Notes under the pieces: generated by a model
What the model was told of the DNA's origin: nothing
The model's input: only the letters and a program-made list of their open reading frames with translations
Databases searched by the model: none
Made by a program: the position numbers and the translations under genes
In this document: positions 52,861 to 62,201 of the stretch, piece after piece
Layout of the letters: each line of letters begins with the position of its first letter
Numbering within the stretch: the stretch's first letter is position 1
Assembly (NCBI GenBank): GCA_016342415.1
Contig: JAEIOD010000019.1
Span: forward strand, 32,264 to 96,263
Direction of reading: 5' to 3'
From: Clostridiales bacterium
Lineage (GTDB): Bacteria; Bacillota; Clostridia; Peptostreptococcales; Acidaminobacteraceae
DNA: 64,000 nt

Positions 52861-53523
52861 ATGGAAAGATTTATAATGGGGTTTTTAATAGGAGAAGCTG
52901 TAGCAGATGATAATGGTGATGATGCTCGTGGTGGTTGTGGAATGTTAATACTCCTCTTTGGCTTTATTTACTTATATATGAAGTTTGTTGACTTTGTAAA
53001 TAGTACATTAAAACCATATGCGTTTGTATTTCTGCTAATTTTAGTTATGTATACTGTGTATTTAATTAAGAGAGATTACACGAAAAGGGCACCGTCAATA
53101 ATATTATTCTATATTAATTTAATATCGTCGGCTGTACTTTTCAACATCATAATAAGTATGATAAATTTCCCTGGAGTAGCATATTATCTCCACACTTTTG
53201 CTGAATGGGTAGAGGTATGGGCTTATGAAGCACTTTTGCTTAGGTTTATACATTTTTTTGTATTGCTTGTTAGTCTAGTAATTAGTTTTGCGATTGATTT
53301 TGTATTGCCATTTGTTGTATTTTTACCACTTCAGATTGCAATTGTAAAAAAAGTAAGGGGGAATGTGCCTTCAAATAAATATAGTGTGATTAAAATGATA
53401 CAGAGCAAATTTAAGAGAAAGACTGTAAATAACCAGAGGAATACTTATGTAGATGAACAAGGAAAACAGAGACTTAAGTACCAGGAAGAATTAAGACAGA
53501 AGAGATTGAAGAACATTAAGTAA
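52861..53523 (+). CDS. Membrane protein with charged C-terminal tail
   Basis: This 220-residue protein starts at ATG 52861. It has four or five predicted helices (about 5-12 weak, 30-46, 52-68, 78-97, 122-160) and a Lys/Arg/Gln-rich tail after residue 175 (helical, basic). No family is recognised. Both ends exist elsewhere as fragments: the 5' end at 52210 and the 3' end at 54914. Confidence 0.65.
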   Translation: MERFIMGFLIGEAVADDNGDDARGGCGMLILLFGFIYLYMKFVDFVNSTLKPYAFVFLLILVMYTVYLIKRDYTKRAPSIILFYINLISSAVLFNIIISMINFPGVAYYLHTFAEWVEVWAYEALLLRFIHFFVLLVSLVISFAIDFVLPFVVFLPLQIAIVKKVRGNVPSNKYSVIKMIQSKFKRKTVNNQRNTYVDEQGKQRLKYQEELRQKRLKNIK

Positions 53524-53602
53524 CTGAATATAAATGAGGACTAGGAGTATATATGAGAAGAATTAAACCGGTATAGAATAAATGATGTTGAATGGAGGAT
53601 CT

Positions 53603-54850
53603 ATGCTTAAAAGTAAACAAGAAAAAATATTATGTATAATCGGAGATATTCATCAATCAGTATTCCAGCTGCGTCTTGCGAAAGGTGAATACAAGCTTGA
53701 TAGAATTAATAATGTTAGAAAGAATTTTGATAGGTTTGAAGTCTTCAGAAATAAAAAACCAATATCTTCTTTATTTAACAGAAAAAAAATGCAATCAGAA
53801 ATAGAAGAACAAGTTAAGTGGCGCAAAAAAACTTTTGAATATCAAATTGAAAACAACGAAGAAACACTTGAAAGAGGTTTAAAAGTTTTATTGAGACCAA
53901 TGGCTTCTTGGCATATCTCATGCAATATTGAGTACGTTGAATATCAGATAATTAAAATAACACTTAATAGATTGTTAGATGTTATGGAGGAAGAGATAAA
54001 ATCGTCTATAACAATAAATACTATAATTGATCATGATGAAATTTTTGAGGACAAAAACTGTCTAGTAATTGGTAGAGCTGGTAGTGGTAAGACAGTATTC
54101 AATAAAGTAATGTTTAGGAACTCTATTGCAAAAAAAATAAAAGGTATCTTAGTAATAGATGAGGAAAAAGAGTTTATTAAAGAGTTTAGTGATGCCACAT
54201 TGATTGATGAGATTAATGTTGATAGATTCAAGTATTTCTTACACATGATAGAGGACAACTATATATTAAGTCCAGAAAACTTTAGTTTTCCTGATATTGA
54301 TATAGAAGATTACATAAAAGTATTTGATAATGCCTTAGAGCAAATAAAATATGATCAAATTAATCATATTGTAGCTGATTCAGATAGGATTTCATTATAT
54401 TTGGAACTCAGGAGAGAAAAACTTAATAAACAGAACATATATTGCACCTATAACATGCAAAGTTTTAGTTCCCCACAGAAGTACTCTGCAGGTGAGGTGT
54501 TGTTATCTGTTGCAAAAGGCTTTATTTTAAGTGAACTTGATGCAGAAGATAAAAGAATTCTTGATTCTAACTCTAATCAATTGCTATATTCTAGGCATCG
54601 ACATCATTTCATTAGAGGAGAAATGGTATTTAGATATTCTTGTCTTAAAGAATTTGTGTTCTCATTACATAGATGTCATAGCATTCATAAACATAATCGA
54701 GCTTATATGTCCAATATGAAGATTTTATCTAAGTTAAAAAATGAGAAGTGGTATCATTTTATTGGAAAGTATCAAGATAACAACAATGAGCTATATAATG
54801 AAGCAGAAAGCTTTACTCATTGCCTATATTGTGGTGAAAAACTTGCCTGA
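53603..54850 (+). CDS. P-loop protein with C-terminal Cys pair
   Basis: I choose ATG 53603 after TGGAGG; earlier ATGs lack a site. The 415-residue protein has a helical N-terminal region (1-150), a Walker A motif GRAGSGKT at 157-164, a Walker B-like GILVIDEE near 180-187, and a CLYCGEKLA ending like half a zinc ribbon. No close family is recognised; an ATPase role is likely. It lies between two copies of the same gene junction (53384-53576 and 54900-55098). Confidence 0.65.
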   Translation: MLKSKQEKILCIIGDIHQSVFQLRLAKGEYKLDRINNVRKNFDRFEVFRNKKPISSLFNRKKMQSEIEEQVKWRKKTFEYQIENNEETLERGLKVLLRPMASWHISCNIEYVEYQIIKITLNRLLDVMEEEIKSSITINTIIDHDEIFEDKNCLVIGRAGSGKTVFNKVMFRNSIAKKIKGILVIDEEKEFIKEFSDATLIDEINVDRFKYFLHMIEDNYILSPENFSFPDIDIEDYIKVFDNALEQIKYDQINHIVADSDRISLYLELRREKLNKQNIYCTYNMQSFSSPQKYSAGEVLLSVAKGFILSELDAEDKRILDSNSNQLLYSRHRHHFIRGEMVFRYSCLKEFVFSLHRCHSIHKHNRAYMSNMKILSKLKNEKWYHFIGKYQDNNNELYNEAESFTHCLYCGEKLA

Positions 54851-54913
54851 GTAGAGAACTATTGTTAAAAAATAAGTGGGGGATATCCCTTAAAGTAGTA
54901 TAGTGTACTAAAA

Positions 54914-55042
54914 ATGCTAAAAAGCAAATTAAAGAGAAAGCCTGTAAATAATCAGAGGAATACTGATGTAGATGAACAAGGAAAACAGAGACTTAAGTAC
55001 CAGGAAGAATTAAGACAGAAGAGATTGAAGAAGATTAAGTAA
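54914..55042 (+). pseudogene. Duplicated 3' fragment of the 52861 gene
   Basis: The 42 codons are nearly identical to the end of the 52861 protein (VDEQGKQRLKYQEELRQKR shared exactly) and the similarity continues past the stop. It is not a functional gene. Confidence 0.88.
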
Positions 55043-55137
55043 CTGAATATAAATGAGAATTAAGAGTATATTTGAAAAAAATTAAACTAGCTGATGAATC
55101 AGGAAAATGACTGATGGATTTTAGAAAGGAGTGAAGT

Positions 55138-55371
55138 ATGAAAAATGTGTGGCAATTGCCTGTTATACAATCAGATTTGAGTGATACTGACTGGATCCAT
55201 CCAAAAGCAAAATTTCACTATTTCATTGACGGTAGTTCTTTGTGTGGCAAACATACTCAGGATACTGACTATTTTGAAACTTCATTAGAGGACACTGATC
55301 TCAAATTGAGTGAAGAGATTGCTTGTCATAAATGCTTTAAGTTATATAAAAGTAGTTACTCCTTCATATAG
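55138..55371 (+). CDS. Small Cys-containing protein
   Basis: This 77-residue soluble protein starts at ATG 55138 after AAAGGAG. Cys residues at SSLCGKH and ACHKCFK could form a zinc site. No family is recognised. It lies after a duplicated junction, like 52364 and 53603, so it is likely another inserted gene. Confidence 0.6.
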   Translation: MKNVWQLPVIQSDLSDTDWIHPKAKFHYFIDGSSLCGKHTQDTDYFETSLEDTDLKLSEEIACHKCFKLYKSSYSFI

Positions 55372-55810
55372 TTGAAAATAATATTACCGAATAGTTAATT
55401 ATTAGTAGTAAAATCATCATCACTAATGACTATATCAAAAGGGGAAACTATACTTTCGAATTTGGCAAGAATTTACTCCAATTTCAGACGTTAAAACGGA
55501 ATTTACATAAAGAATCACTTGTCTTACACCGTTTCATAATTTAGGAAGGGATATTATTGAAGCCTTAGGAAATTACTCAAATTCAATTACACTTACAAGT
55601 GTATAAAAACATGTGGTTTCAAAGTATTATTAGGGAAGTTAACAAGAAACTGTAAATAAAAAATCAAATTATATAGAGCTCATTTTAACATAATATATTG
55701 ATGGTCGAGTAACTTAGAATAATTCAATTAATGATCCGGCATAGTTATATGATGCTTATAGTGTTATGTTAGATAGGATGAGAATATAAGTATGAGAACT
55801 AGGAGTATAT
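55372..55810 (+). other. Non-coding region with a nuclease-gene fragment
   Basis: No intact gene. The last 110 bp hold the decayed 3' copy of the 55811 gene, and CTAGGAGT at 55799 is its ribosome site. Confidence 0.55.
55700..55786 (+). pseudogene. Decayed 3' fragment of the nuclease lipoprotein gene
   Basis: It aligns without gaps to 56951-57037, the last 29 codons of the 55811 gene, but has two in-frame TAGs. It implies a former upstream copy of that gene. Confidence 0.8.
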
Positions 55811-57040
55811 ATGAAAAGATTTAAACACTTATCAATTATTGCAATCATCACTACATTACTTATTGGATGTGAAGTACCAGAGGTTGATAGTAACCTAAAC
55901 AATAATCATGTTGATGTAGTCGTAACAGATAGCGAAAATAACAACGGAACCTCTATGGTAGATAATAGTGAGTCTGATATAAATGATAACGAAGAAGATA
56001 TATCATACGAGCAATCGACTGATGATAACGACAGTACAGAAAATAAAGATAATGGATCTGCTAATGATTCAACAGAAGAGACTACAGATGAAACATCAAA
56101 TAACAGTACAAGTAATTCTAAAAATGAACCTATCACTTTTGATGCTACAACAATAGAGGCAATGTTCCCAGGGCATACTTACTTATATGTAACACCAGGA
56201 GACATTCACCAAGAGCGATTACCTAATGTTGTAGTTGATATAGGTTTTGGTGATCGTTGGTACTTTAGCTTAACAAACGAGTTTTCACAGGTATATAGAG
56301 TCGTTGCAGATGAAATAATAATTCAAGATGATAGTACTGAACCAGTTAACTCAGATGGACGTTATTATTCACAAATCGCAGATGTGAGAGGTACTGAATC
56401 ATCTACTCTTGATCGCGGACATTTGATAGCTGATAGTCTTGGGGGTGAAAATTCTAAGTATGCTATTGTTCCTCAAGATTCAACGTTGAATAGACATGGT
56501 GATCAAGCGTATATGGAAGACACAATTCGCAAGGCTATTAGAGCCGGTCTAAGAGTAACAAATTTTGAGGCAATCATTACTTATCCAAATACAGAAACTA
56601 TGATTCCAAGCCATTTTAAGTACACATATTATATTGATGGTGATAAGGTTGTCGATGAATTTGATAATGTAGATCCTGATGAAGTTAATGCACAGCTTGA
56701 TACTGAAACAACAGAGAATACAGATACAATTGTAGATAAAGGTTCATTAGAGATTGTAGCACTTGATAAAGGTATGGAATATATTACTATTAAAAACACT
56801 TCTGAAGAAGCAATAGATATCACTGGGTATATGATCCTTTCTGTAAGAGGAGAACAGTCTTTTCATTTTCCTTCTTATATAATAGAAGGAAACTCTACAG
56901 TTAAAATTGGAGATGAGGATAAGAACAGCGATGTTAACTTCCATTGGTTAGATGGCCGAGGAACTTGGAATAATTCAAGTAGTGATCCCGCAGAGTTATA
57001 TGATGTTAATGGTGTTTTGATAGATAGATGGGACGATTAA
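55811..57040 (+). CDS. Secreted DNA/RNA non-specific endonuclease lipoprotein with lamin-tail-like domain
   Basis: This 409-residue protein has a lipoprotein signal (LLIGC, Cys20), a long Asp/Asn/Ser/Thr-rich linker to about residue 110, a nuclease domain with the DRGH motif at 201-204 and the metal-binding Asn in STLNRHGD near 226, then a C-terminal beta domain (about 310-409; SLEIVALDKGMEYITIKNTS) resembling lamin-tail domains of extracellular nucleases. It would degrade nucleic acid outside the membrane. ATG follows TAGGAGT. Confidence 0.85.
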   Translation: MKRFKHLSIIAIITTLLIGCEVPEVDSNLNNNHVDVVVTDSENNNGTSMVDNSESDINDNEEDISYEQSTDDNDSTENKDNGSANDSTEETTDETSNNSTSNSKNEPITFDATTIEAMFPGHTYLYVTPGDIHQERLPNVVVDIGFGDRWYFSLTNEFSQVYRVVADEIIIQDDSTEPVNSDGRYYSQIADVRGTESSTLDRGHLIADSLGGENSKYAIVPQDSTLNRHGDQAYMEDTIRKAIRAGLRVTNFEAIITYPNTETMIPSHFKYTYYIDGDKVVDEFDNVDPDEVNAQLDTETTENTDTIVDKGSLEIVALDKGMEYITIKNTSEEAIDITGYMILSVRGEQSFHFPSYIIEGNSTVKIGDEDKNSDVNFHWLDGRGTWNNSSSDPAELYDVNGVLIDRWDD

Positions 57041-57055
57041 GAAAGGATTTTAAAT

Positions 57056-57655
57056 ATGTACTGTACTAATTGTGGCGAGAAAAATGATGACAGAGCAAAA
57101 TTCTGTATGTCTTGTGGAGATCAATTTAATATGTCTTTAGAAACAAGTGATAATTCAAATATTATGATTCGAGATGAGTATGAGAAAAAAGAAAAAATGA
57201 AGCTAGATGAAAAAGCTTACAAAAAATTTAAGAGAAGAGAACGATATTTCATGAGAATGAAAAAATGGAGTTGGTTAGGTTCGATAATCTTAACAAGTCT
57301 AATGTATTTAATATTTTTTAGTACTAATGGAGCAACACAATTTGAAGATGTTATGGGGTCAGGTGCCACTGCAATCGTTTTATACTCTATTCTCTACATT
57401 ATATTAGTTGCACTTTATAGTTATATTGTTGCTGCAGGTATATCAGCCTGGCATATGGCGAAAGGGTTATTTATTGGAGTAGGAGTCATAGGTGCATTTG
57501 TAAGCTATTCAGATGAAAGTTTTATGGTTTCTTTAATGATTTTCATTATGACTATAGCGATAGGAATTACCTTTATGTGTTATGCAATGGTGCCATACTA
57601 TATATTAATGAAGTATCTTCATAAAAAGGATCTCAAAACTTATGGTTTTGCTTAA
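57056..57655 (+). CDS. Zinc-ribbon membrane protein
   Basis: This 199-residue protein has an N-terminal zinc ribbon (MYCTNCGEKNDDRAKFCMSCG), a charged linker, and four predicted membrane helices (about 73-92, 104-128, 132-150, 160-185). Such proteins are common in Firmicutes with unknown roles. ATG 57056 follows GAAAGGAT, 15 bp after the nuclease gene. Confidence 0.7.
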   Translation: MYCTNCGEKNDDRAKFCMSCGDQFNMSLETSDNSNIMIRDEYEKKEKMKLDEKAYKKFKRRERYFMRMKKWSWLGSIILTSLMYLIFFSTNGATQFEDVMGSGATAIVLYSILYIILVALYSYIVAAGISAWHMAKGLFIGVGVIGAFVSYSDESFMVSLMIFIMTIAIGITFMCYAMVPYYILMKYLHKKDLKTYGFA

Positions 57656-57679
57656 CTCATTATATAGAAAGGAAAGTAA

Positions 57680-58336
57680 ATGAAAATTATTATAGCAGCT
57701 TTGTTTTCATCAATATATATACTAATAGCACTAATTGACCATGTACGATTAAGGAAAACAAAGGAAAGTGCAAAGTTATTACAGAAAAAGATTTACATGG
57801 CAGATCTTCTTACTTATTATTTTGCTGTAATTGTATGTGGAATAGTTGGATATTACTTTAGAGAATATGTATCATCATCATTATTTGTGATTATGTTCTT
57901 TTCTATGGTACCAGTGCTACTACCACTAGTATTAGAATTAGATTGGGATAGAAGGCTAAGAGTAGTATTATTCATGTCAATCTTGTCATTTACATTTATG
58001 ATTAATATGTTTCTTTTCCTTCAATTTGATCATAATCCATCAACAGATGCATATTTGATTAGAGTTTGCTCTATCTTTGTTAGTATGTTAACATCAATCT
58101 TCTTCATCAGATACTATACAATGGACCATAGTATAAGAACTTTTAGAATAGCCGTAAAGAAGACTGTAAATGATGAAACAAGATCTATATTACTAAATAT
58201 GTTCATTTCAGATATACTAATGGAGCATCGCAAGGAGTCATATATCATTAAAGGTATGATAGAGGGCAAGTATAAAGAAGTAAAAATTCCTTTCGAGGAT
58301 ATAGGACATATTGAATTTGTTTTTCATGACGATTAA
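57680..58336 (+). CDS. Integral membrane protein
   Basis: This 218-residue protein has about five membrane helices in the first 155 residues (1-20, 42-60, 66-87, 93-116, 124-145) and a cytosolic tail of about 65 residues. ATG 57680 follows GAAAGGAAAG. No family is recognised. It is probably co-transcribed with 57056. Confidence 0.65.
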   Translation: MKIIIAALFSSIYILIALIDHVRLRKTKESAKLLQKKIYMADLLTYYFAVIVCGIVGYYFREYVSSSLFVIMFFSMVPVLLPLVLELDWDRRLRVVLFMSILSFTFMINMFLFLQFDHNPSTDAYLIRVCSIFVSMLTSIFFIRYYTMDHSIRTFRIAVKKTVNDETRSILLNMFISDILMEHRKESYIIKGMIEGKYKEVKIPFEDIGHIEFVFHDD

Positions 58337-58564
58337 GATTAGATAACATAAAGGGATGTTCTGATTTGTATGGGCCGTACTTAATCAAATTATTTAGTTC
58401 GGGTATTTTAACAGTTTATATACGGGTAAAAGTACATATGGTAAAAAAAGTAGAAATAAGTTGCAAAATAAATGGAATTCTGATTTTTTTGTATGATTAG
58501 ATATCCTGATTTTTTGTGTGATATGGTTAATATGGTAGGATTATGTTGAGACTAGGGAGAAGTT

Positions 58565-58759
58565 ATGAAAAATGCAATGCATACGAATTCGCTAATTGAT
58601 ATATCAGTTCATGAACAACTCAATTTGATGAAGAAGCAGGTTTGGATGATGCTATGCTGTTTTGGGTTTGGTATAAGGATAATTTTTTTTGATTTTATTG
58701 GCAAGGAAGATTACAAACTAATATCAAAACTTCTTAACAAACTTTTTCCTGATGGATGA
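58565..58759 (+). CDS. Small hydrophobic protein
   Basis: This 64-residue protein starts at ATG 58565 after AGGGAGA, with a hydrophobic middle (about residues 24-43) that may cross the membrane. No family is recognised. It may be a gene remnant. Confidence 0.4.
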   Translation: MKNAMHTNSLIDISVHEQLNLMKKQVWMMLCCFGFGIRIIFFDFIGKEDYKLISKLLNKLFPDG

Positions 58760-58863
58760 CAAGCAAATGTAATGATTTTTCAATAATTATTGTGTTTTAA
58801 AATCATTAAAGATATAATTAATTAACAGTTTAAATAATATTTAGAAATACTTGGGAGGTTAGT

Positions 58864-59304
58864 TTGGTGTTACAATATGATAAGCATGGTTTCCTTGAAC
58901 CAGGAATATATACTTTAACTTGGGAGGAGTTTTATCAAGAGTTTTCGTTCTCATCAAGAAGAATAAAACTACTTTCAGGTTTAGAAAAAGCTCTAATCAA
59001 TTTTAAAGCTGCTAATTGTAAACATGTCTTTATAGATGGAAGTTTTGTTACAAAGAAAGTAGAACCAGGTGATTATGATGCATGTTGGTTTTACGATCCA
59101 AGTGTTAACACTAAAAAGATAGATAAAGTATTACTTGATTTAAGTTTAGGTCGAAAGAAGCAAAAACTTAAATATCAAGGTGAATTTTTCCCACATTCAA
59201 AAAGAGAAGGTATGAGTTGCTTAGCTTTTTTAGACTTTTTTCAAAGAAAGAAAGATGGTAATCCCAAAGGAATCGTTCATATTGATTTAGGAGGGATAAA
59301 GTGA
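58864..59304 (+). CDS. Nucleotidyltransferase-fold protein (DUF6932-like)
   Basis: This 146-residue protein has IDGSF at 57-61 and Asp70-x-Asp72 (GDYDACW), the Gly-Ser and DxD motifs of the DNA polymerase beta-type nucleotidyltransferase fold, in the arrangement I recall for DUF6932 proteins. Start is TTG 58864 or GTG 58867 after GGGAGG. Its TGA overlaps the GTG of the metallopeptidase gene. Small nucleotidyltransferases paired with a second protein are a recurring toxin-antitoxin and defence theme. First gene of a five-gene operon. Confidence 0.65.
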   Translation: MVLQYDKHGFLEPGIYTLTWEEFYQEFSFSSRRIKLLSGLEKALINFKAANCKHVFIDGSFVTKKVEPGDYDACWFYDPSVNTKKIDKVLLDLSLGRKKQKLKYQGEFFPHSKREGMSCLAFLDFFQRKKDGNPKGIVHIDLGGIK

Positions 59305-60683
59305 TAATTAATAAAGAAGAATATAAAAATACTCTTTCTTTAATATCAAGTTTCACAGAATCAAGGGATCTCCTTCAGAAAAAAGAATGGAATTTTATCA
59401 CTGATTTGGAGTTACAAGGAGTTAAAAGCACTTTATCTGAGTTAAAGCATGAAGTAGAAGTATTCGAAAAAATACTTAAACATGAAATCTCAGCTCATCA
59501 TTTGGATACATTGCATGACTTTCATAAAACTATTATAATCAATATAATTCAACAAGATGTAAGTAATGAAGAGATGGCTTCTATGCTGGATATTTCTGAA
59601 GATGAATATATTTTACTTTTAAATAATAATTTCTATGGAATAAGTAAGGTAAAATTTCTAATAATTTGTCAGAACTTGAGTATCAAAGTAGATGAAAGTG
59701 TTTATGCATTTTCAAATATTGAAGAATTTGAAACTGAATTTTTAAATTTAAAGAAGCTTAACATCACTCCAAAACTGTTGCAATCTATTTTCGGCTTTAA
59801 GTTAAATGATGTAAGGAAGTTAGTACAAAGTAGCTTAAATGAAGGCCTATATGTTTCATCAATACTATTTGATAAGTTGAGAACAATAGTTGGCGATTTC
59901 AGCGATAAGGAGTCCTTTAGCTATAATAGATCATTAAGTGTGGCATTTAAAAAGCCGATCAATATAAAAGAGCAAAATCTGAACTTTACTACAGCATATG
60001 CTGGATATGTTGCTGCATCTTTAATGGATAGAATAGATATACCTATTATTGAATGTGAACCTAACCCAATAGTGATTAGAAATCTGATTATTGAAGAGTA
60101 TGGGAGTGTAAGTTTAGAAAGTTGTCTAAGATTCGTATGGAGTTTAGGTATACCTGTAGTACCTTTGAATATAAGTAGTGGTTTTCATGGTGCATGCTTC
60201 AAATTAGAAGAAAGAATATGTATTACATTAAACCAACAAACCAATACTACCTCACGTTGGAAATTTGATCTTTTACACGAACTATACCATGCTTTAACAA
60301 TGAAAGATAATGCATATATTGAAGTAGATGATATTATGCATAGTGAAGATGAAGAAGAAGAACGCGCTTCCATGTTTGCACATTATGTTGTATTTGGTAC
60401 AGAAGTTGAATCTTATTTAAGATTAGCTGTTGAAAAATCAGATGAAAATGTCGCTTATTTAAAGAGGGCTGTAGAAGAAGTCTCAAATGAGTATAATCTC
60501 AATTTAAATGATTTCTCAAATTATGTTGCATATAGATTACAACAACAAAAACTAAGTTGGTGGGGAGTTGCAAAAGTTCTGCAAACTGAAACTGATGATC
60601 CAAGAGAGATTTCTCTAAGTGTTTTACAAGATTATATGGAAACTGGAGATCTAAATGATCTATTATCTAATCTATTATTTTAA
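59301..60683 (+). CDS. ImmA/IrrE-like metallopeptidase-domain protein
   Basis: This 460-residue protein has a zinc-peptidase motif HELYH at residues 326-330 in a LLHELYHALT setting, followed by an acidic DDIMHSEDEEEERASMFA region that supplies the third ligand in ImmA/IrrE-type domains. The N-terminal 230 residues are helical and may include helix-turn-helix units (SNEEMASMLDISEDEYI). ImmA/IrrE peptidases usually cut a repressor in response to a signal. GTG 59301 after AGGAGGG overlaps the previous gene. The target is unknown; a regulator or partner in this operon is plausible. Confidence 0.75.
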   Translation: MIINKEEYKNTLSLISSFTESRDLLQKKEWNFITDLELQGVKSTLSELKHEVEVFEKILKHEISAHHLDTLHDFHKTIIINIIQQDVSNEEMASMLDISEDEYILLLNNNFYGISKVKFLIICQNLSIKVDESVYAFSNIEEFETEFLNLKKLNITPKLLQSIFGFKLNDVRKLVQSSLNEGLYVSSILFDKLRTIVGDFSDKESFSYNRSLSVAFKKPINIKEQNLNFTTAYAGYVAASLMDRIDIPIIECEPNPIVIRNLIIEEYGSVSLESCLRFVWSLGIPVVPLNISSGFHGACFKLEERICITLNQQTNTTSRWKFDLLHELYHALTMKDNAYIEVDDIMHSEDEEEERASMFAHYVVFGTEVESYLRLAVEKSDENVAYLKRAVEEVSNEYNLNLNDFSNYVAYRLQQQKLSWWGVAKVLQTETDDPREISLSVLQDYMETGDLNDLLSNLLF

Positions 60684-60693
60684 GGAGAATTAA

Positions 60694-61251
60694 ATGAATG
60701 AATATGATCCTAACCTAAAGATAACTTGTACAATGACCGACTGTGAAAATGATAAACATTGCTATAGAACAAACAAGACATTGCAAAAAAAAGGAGTAAC
60801 TAAAGGTAGTTGTAGGTATTGCAAAAACGATTTCATAGATTGGGATAGATTATATAAGAAAGATCTAAATGATATTGAGTATACAGTTTCAGCATTTAAA
60901 ATGGAAATGATACGTCATATGTTTTGGGATGTAAAAAAACCCCCGCATGAAAGCATAATAAAAGTTACAAAACTCAGTGAGGAAGAGTTAAAAACTAAAA
61001 TACGTTCAAGAATAGTATCTTCAATCGGTAAAACTCTATCAGAAAATGCGTTTGATGGAAGACAAACTCCTTTAAATAACAATAATCTAGTTCATTGGTC
61101 GCAACATGCAACAGGTACATGTTGTAGAATCTGCTTAGACCAATGGTATGGCATAGACCCTGAAAGCAAAATTAGTGCAGAAGATTTTGATTATTTAACT
61201 GAAATATGCTTCGATTACATTGAAAGAGTTTCTGGAATTAGTTATGAGTAA
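60694..61251 (+). CDS. Cys-rich protein with DUF4186-like C-terminus
   Basis: The N-terminal 45 residues of this 185-residue protein have Cys12, 17, 23, 40 and 43, suggesting a metal site. The C-terminal part (about 118-180) has DGRQTPLNNN, SQHATGTCCRICLDQWYGI (His138, Cys143, 144, 147), the signature I recall for DUF4186. ATG follows AAGGAGA. The end overlaps the radical SAM gene. A metal or Fe-S role alongside that enzyme is likely. Confidence 0.7.
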   Translation: MNEYDPNLKITCTMTDCENDKHCYRTNKTLQKKGVTKGSCRYCKNDFIDWDRLYKKDLNDIEYTVSAFKMEMIRHMFWDVKKPPHESIIKVTKLSEEELKTKIRSRIVSSIGKTLSENAFDGRQTPLNNNNLVHWSQHATGTCCRICLDQWYGIDPESKISAEDFDYLTEICFDYIERVSGISYE

Positions 61252-62200
61252 AAACTCTTTATATAATAAATCGGATCAATCAATTCTTCTTTCGAAAATA
61301 TCTAATTCCAAGCAAAATAAAGATTTAACACTACCACCAAACTGTAATGGATTTGGTAGGGTACATCACTTTAGACAATCTAATGTTAATTGGATTGGAA
61401 ATCCCCTACCACAAAATCCTGTTTCAAAGTTTTTTAATGTTGATGAAATAGATGTACTAAAAGTTCAAGTTTTTCAGATTGCAAAATGCAATTTTGATTG
61501 TTGGTATTGTTTTGTAGATAAGAAACTTAGAGTCGCTTCATCTGAGTTTTCGGATATGATCACTGTTAATCAAATGATATCATCAACTATTGAAAATAAT
61601 CTTAATGTTATTGATTTGTCGGGTGGACAACCTGACTTAGCACCTCAATGGCCATTATGGCTACTGAGACGTCTAAATGAACTCTCGCTAAGTAATAAGA
61701 TATTTGTATGGCAAGATGATAATCTTAGTAACTGGAATATGTTTGATATGCTATCTGATATTGAAATAAAAGAACTAAGTTTGTATCAGAATTATTCTAG
61801 GGTAGGTTGTTTCAAAGGATTCGATGAGTTGTCATATTCATTTAACACTGAAATGCCCCCCAAAAGGTATAATGATCAGTTTGATATTTATAAGGATTTA
61901 CTAAATGAAGGATTTGATATGTATTCTTATGTTACTTTTACATGCGATTCGTTAACAGACATTGAAAAAAAGATAATAAGTTTTATTGAGCGTTTAAGAT
62001 TGATACATGTAAATTTACCTTTAAGAACCATACCACTAGAAATAATGCACTTTAGCCCAATGGGTGAACAATTAGAATCAGTATATGAAAGAGCAATAGA
62101 AAATCAGTACGTAGTACTGAAACATTGGAATAATGCTTTAAAGGTTTTTTACTCAGAAGAAGAGTTAGATCAAGAGATTTCTCTTGTTGAAATGAGGTAA
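61244..62200 (+). CDS. Radical SAM enzyme
   Basis: This protein of about 318 residues has the [4Fe-4S] motif CNFDCWYC (Cys82, 86, 89) and the SAM-binding LSGGQP at 125-130 on a TIM-barrel-like pattern. An N-terminal extension of 75 residues with PPNCNGFGRVHHFR is unusual. ATG 61244 overlaps the previous stop; a TTG at 61220 is less likely. The substrate is unknown. The kinase next door and the DUF4186 protein before it suggest modification of a nucleotide-like compound; that is inference. It lacks the CNYKCGFCF-type context of viperins, so I do not call it one. Confidence 0.82.
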   Translation: MSKNSLYNKSDQSILLSKISNSKQNKDLTLPPNCNGFGRVHHFRQSNVNWIGNPLPQNPVSKFFNVDEIDVLKVQVFQIAKCNFDCWYCFVDKKLRVASSEFSDMITVNQMISSTIENNLNVIDLSGGQPDLAPQWPLWLLRRLNELSLSNKIFVWQDDNLSNWNMFDMLSDIEIKELSLYQNYSRVGCFKGFDELSYSFNTEMPPKRYNDQFDIYKDLLNEGFDMYSYVTFTCDSLTDIEKKIISFIERLRLIHVNLPLRTIPLEIMHFSPMGEQLESVYERAIENQYVVLKHWNNALKVFYSEEELDQEISLVEMR

Positions 62201-62201
62201 T

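Noticed and set aside
54531..54719. 62-codon frame within the P-loop gene
   Set aside because: A shadow in another frame of 53603-54850 without its own ribosome site.
61244..62200. Prokaryotic viperin
   Set aside because: It has the radical SAM Cys motif and a kinase neighbour, but the sequence around the motif and the C-terminal part do not resemble viperins.
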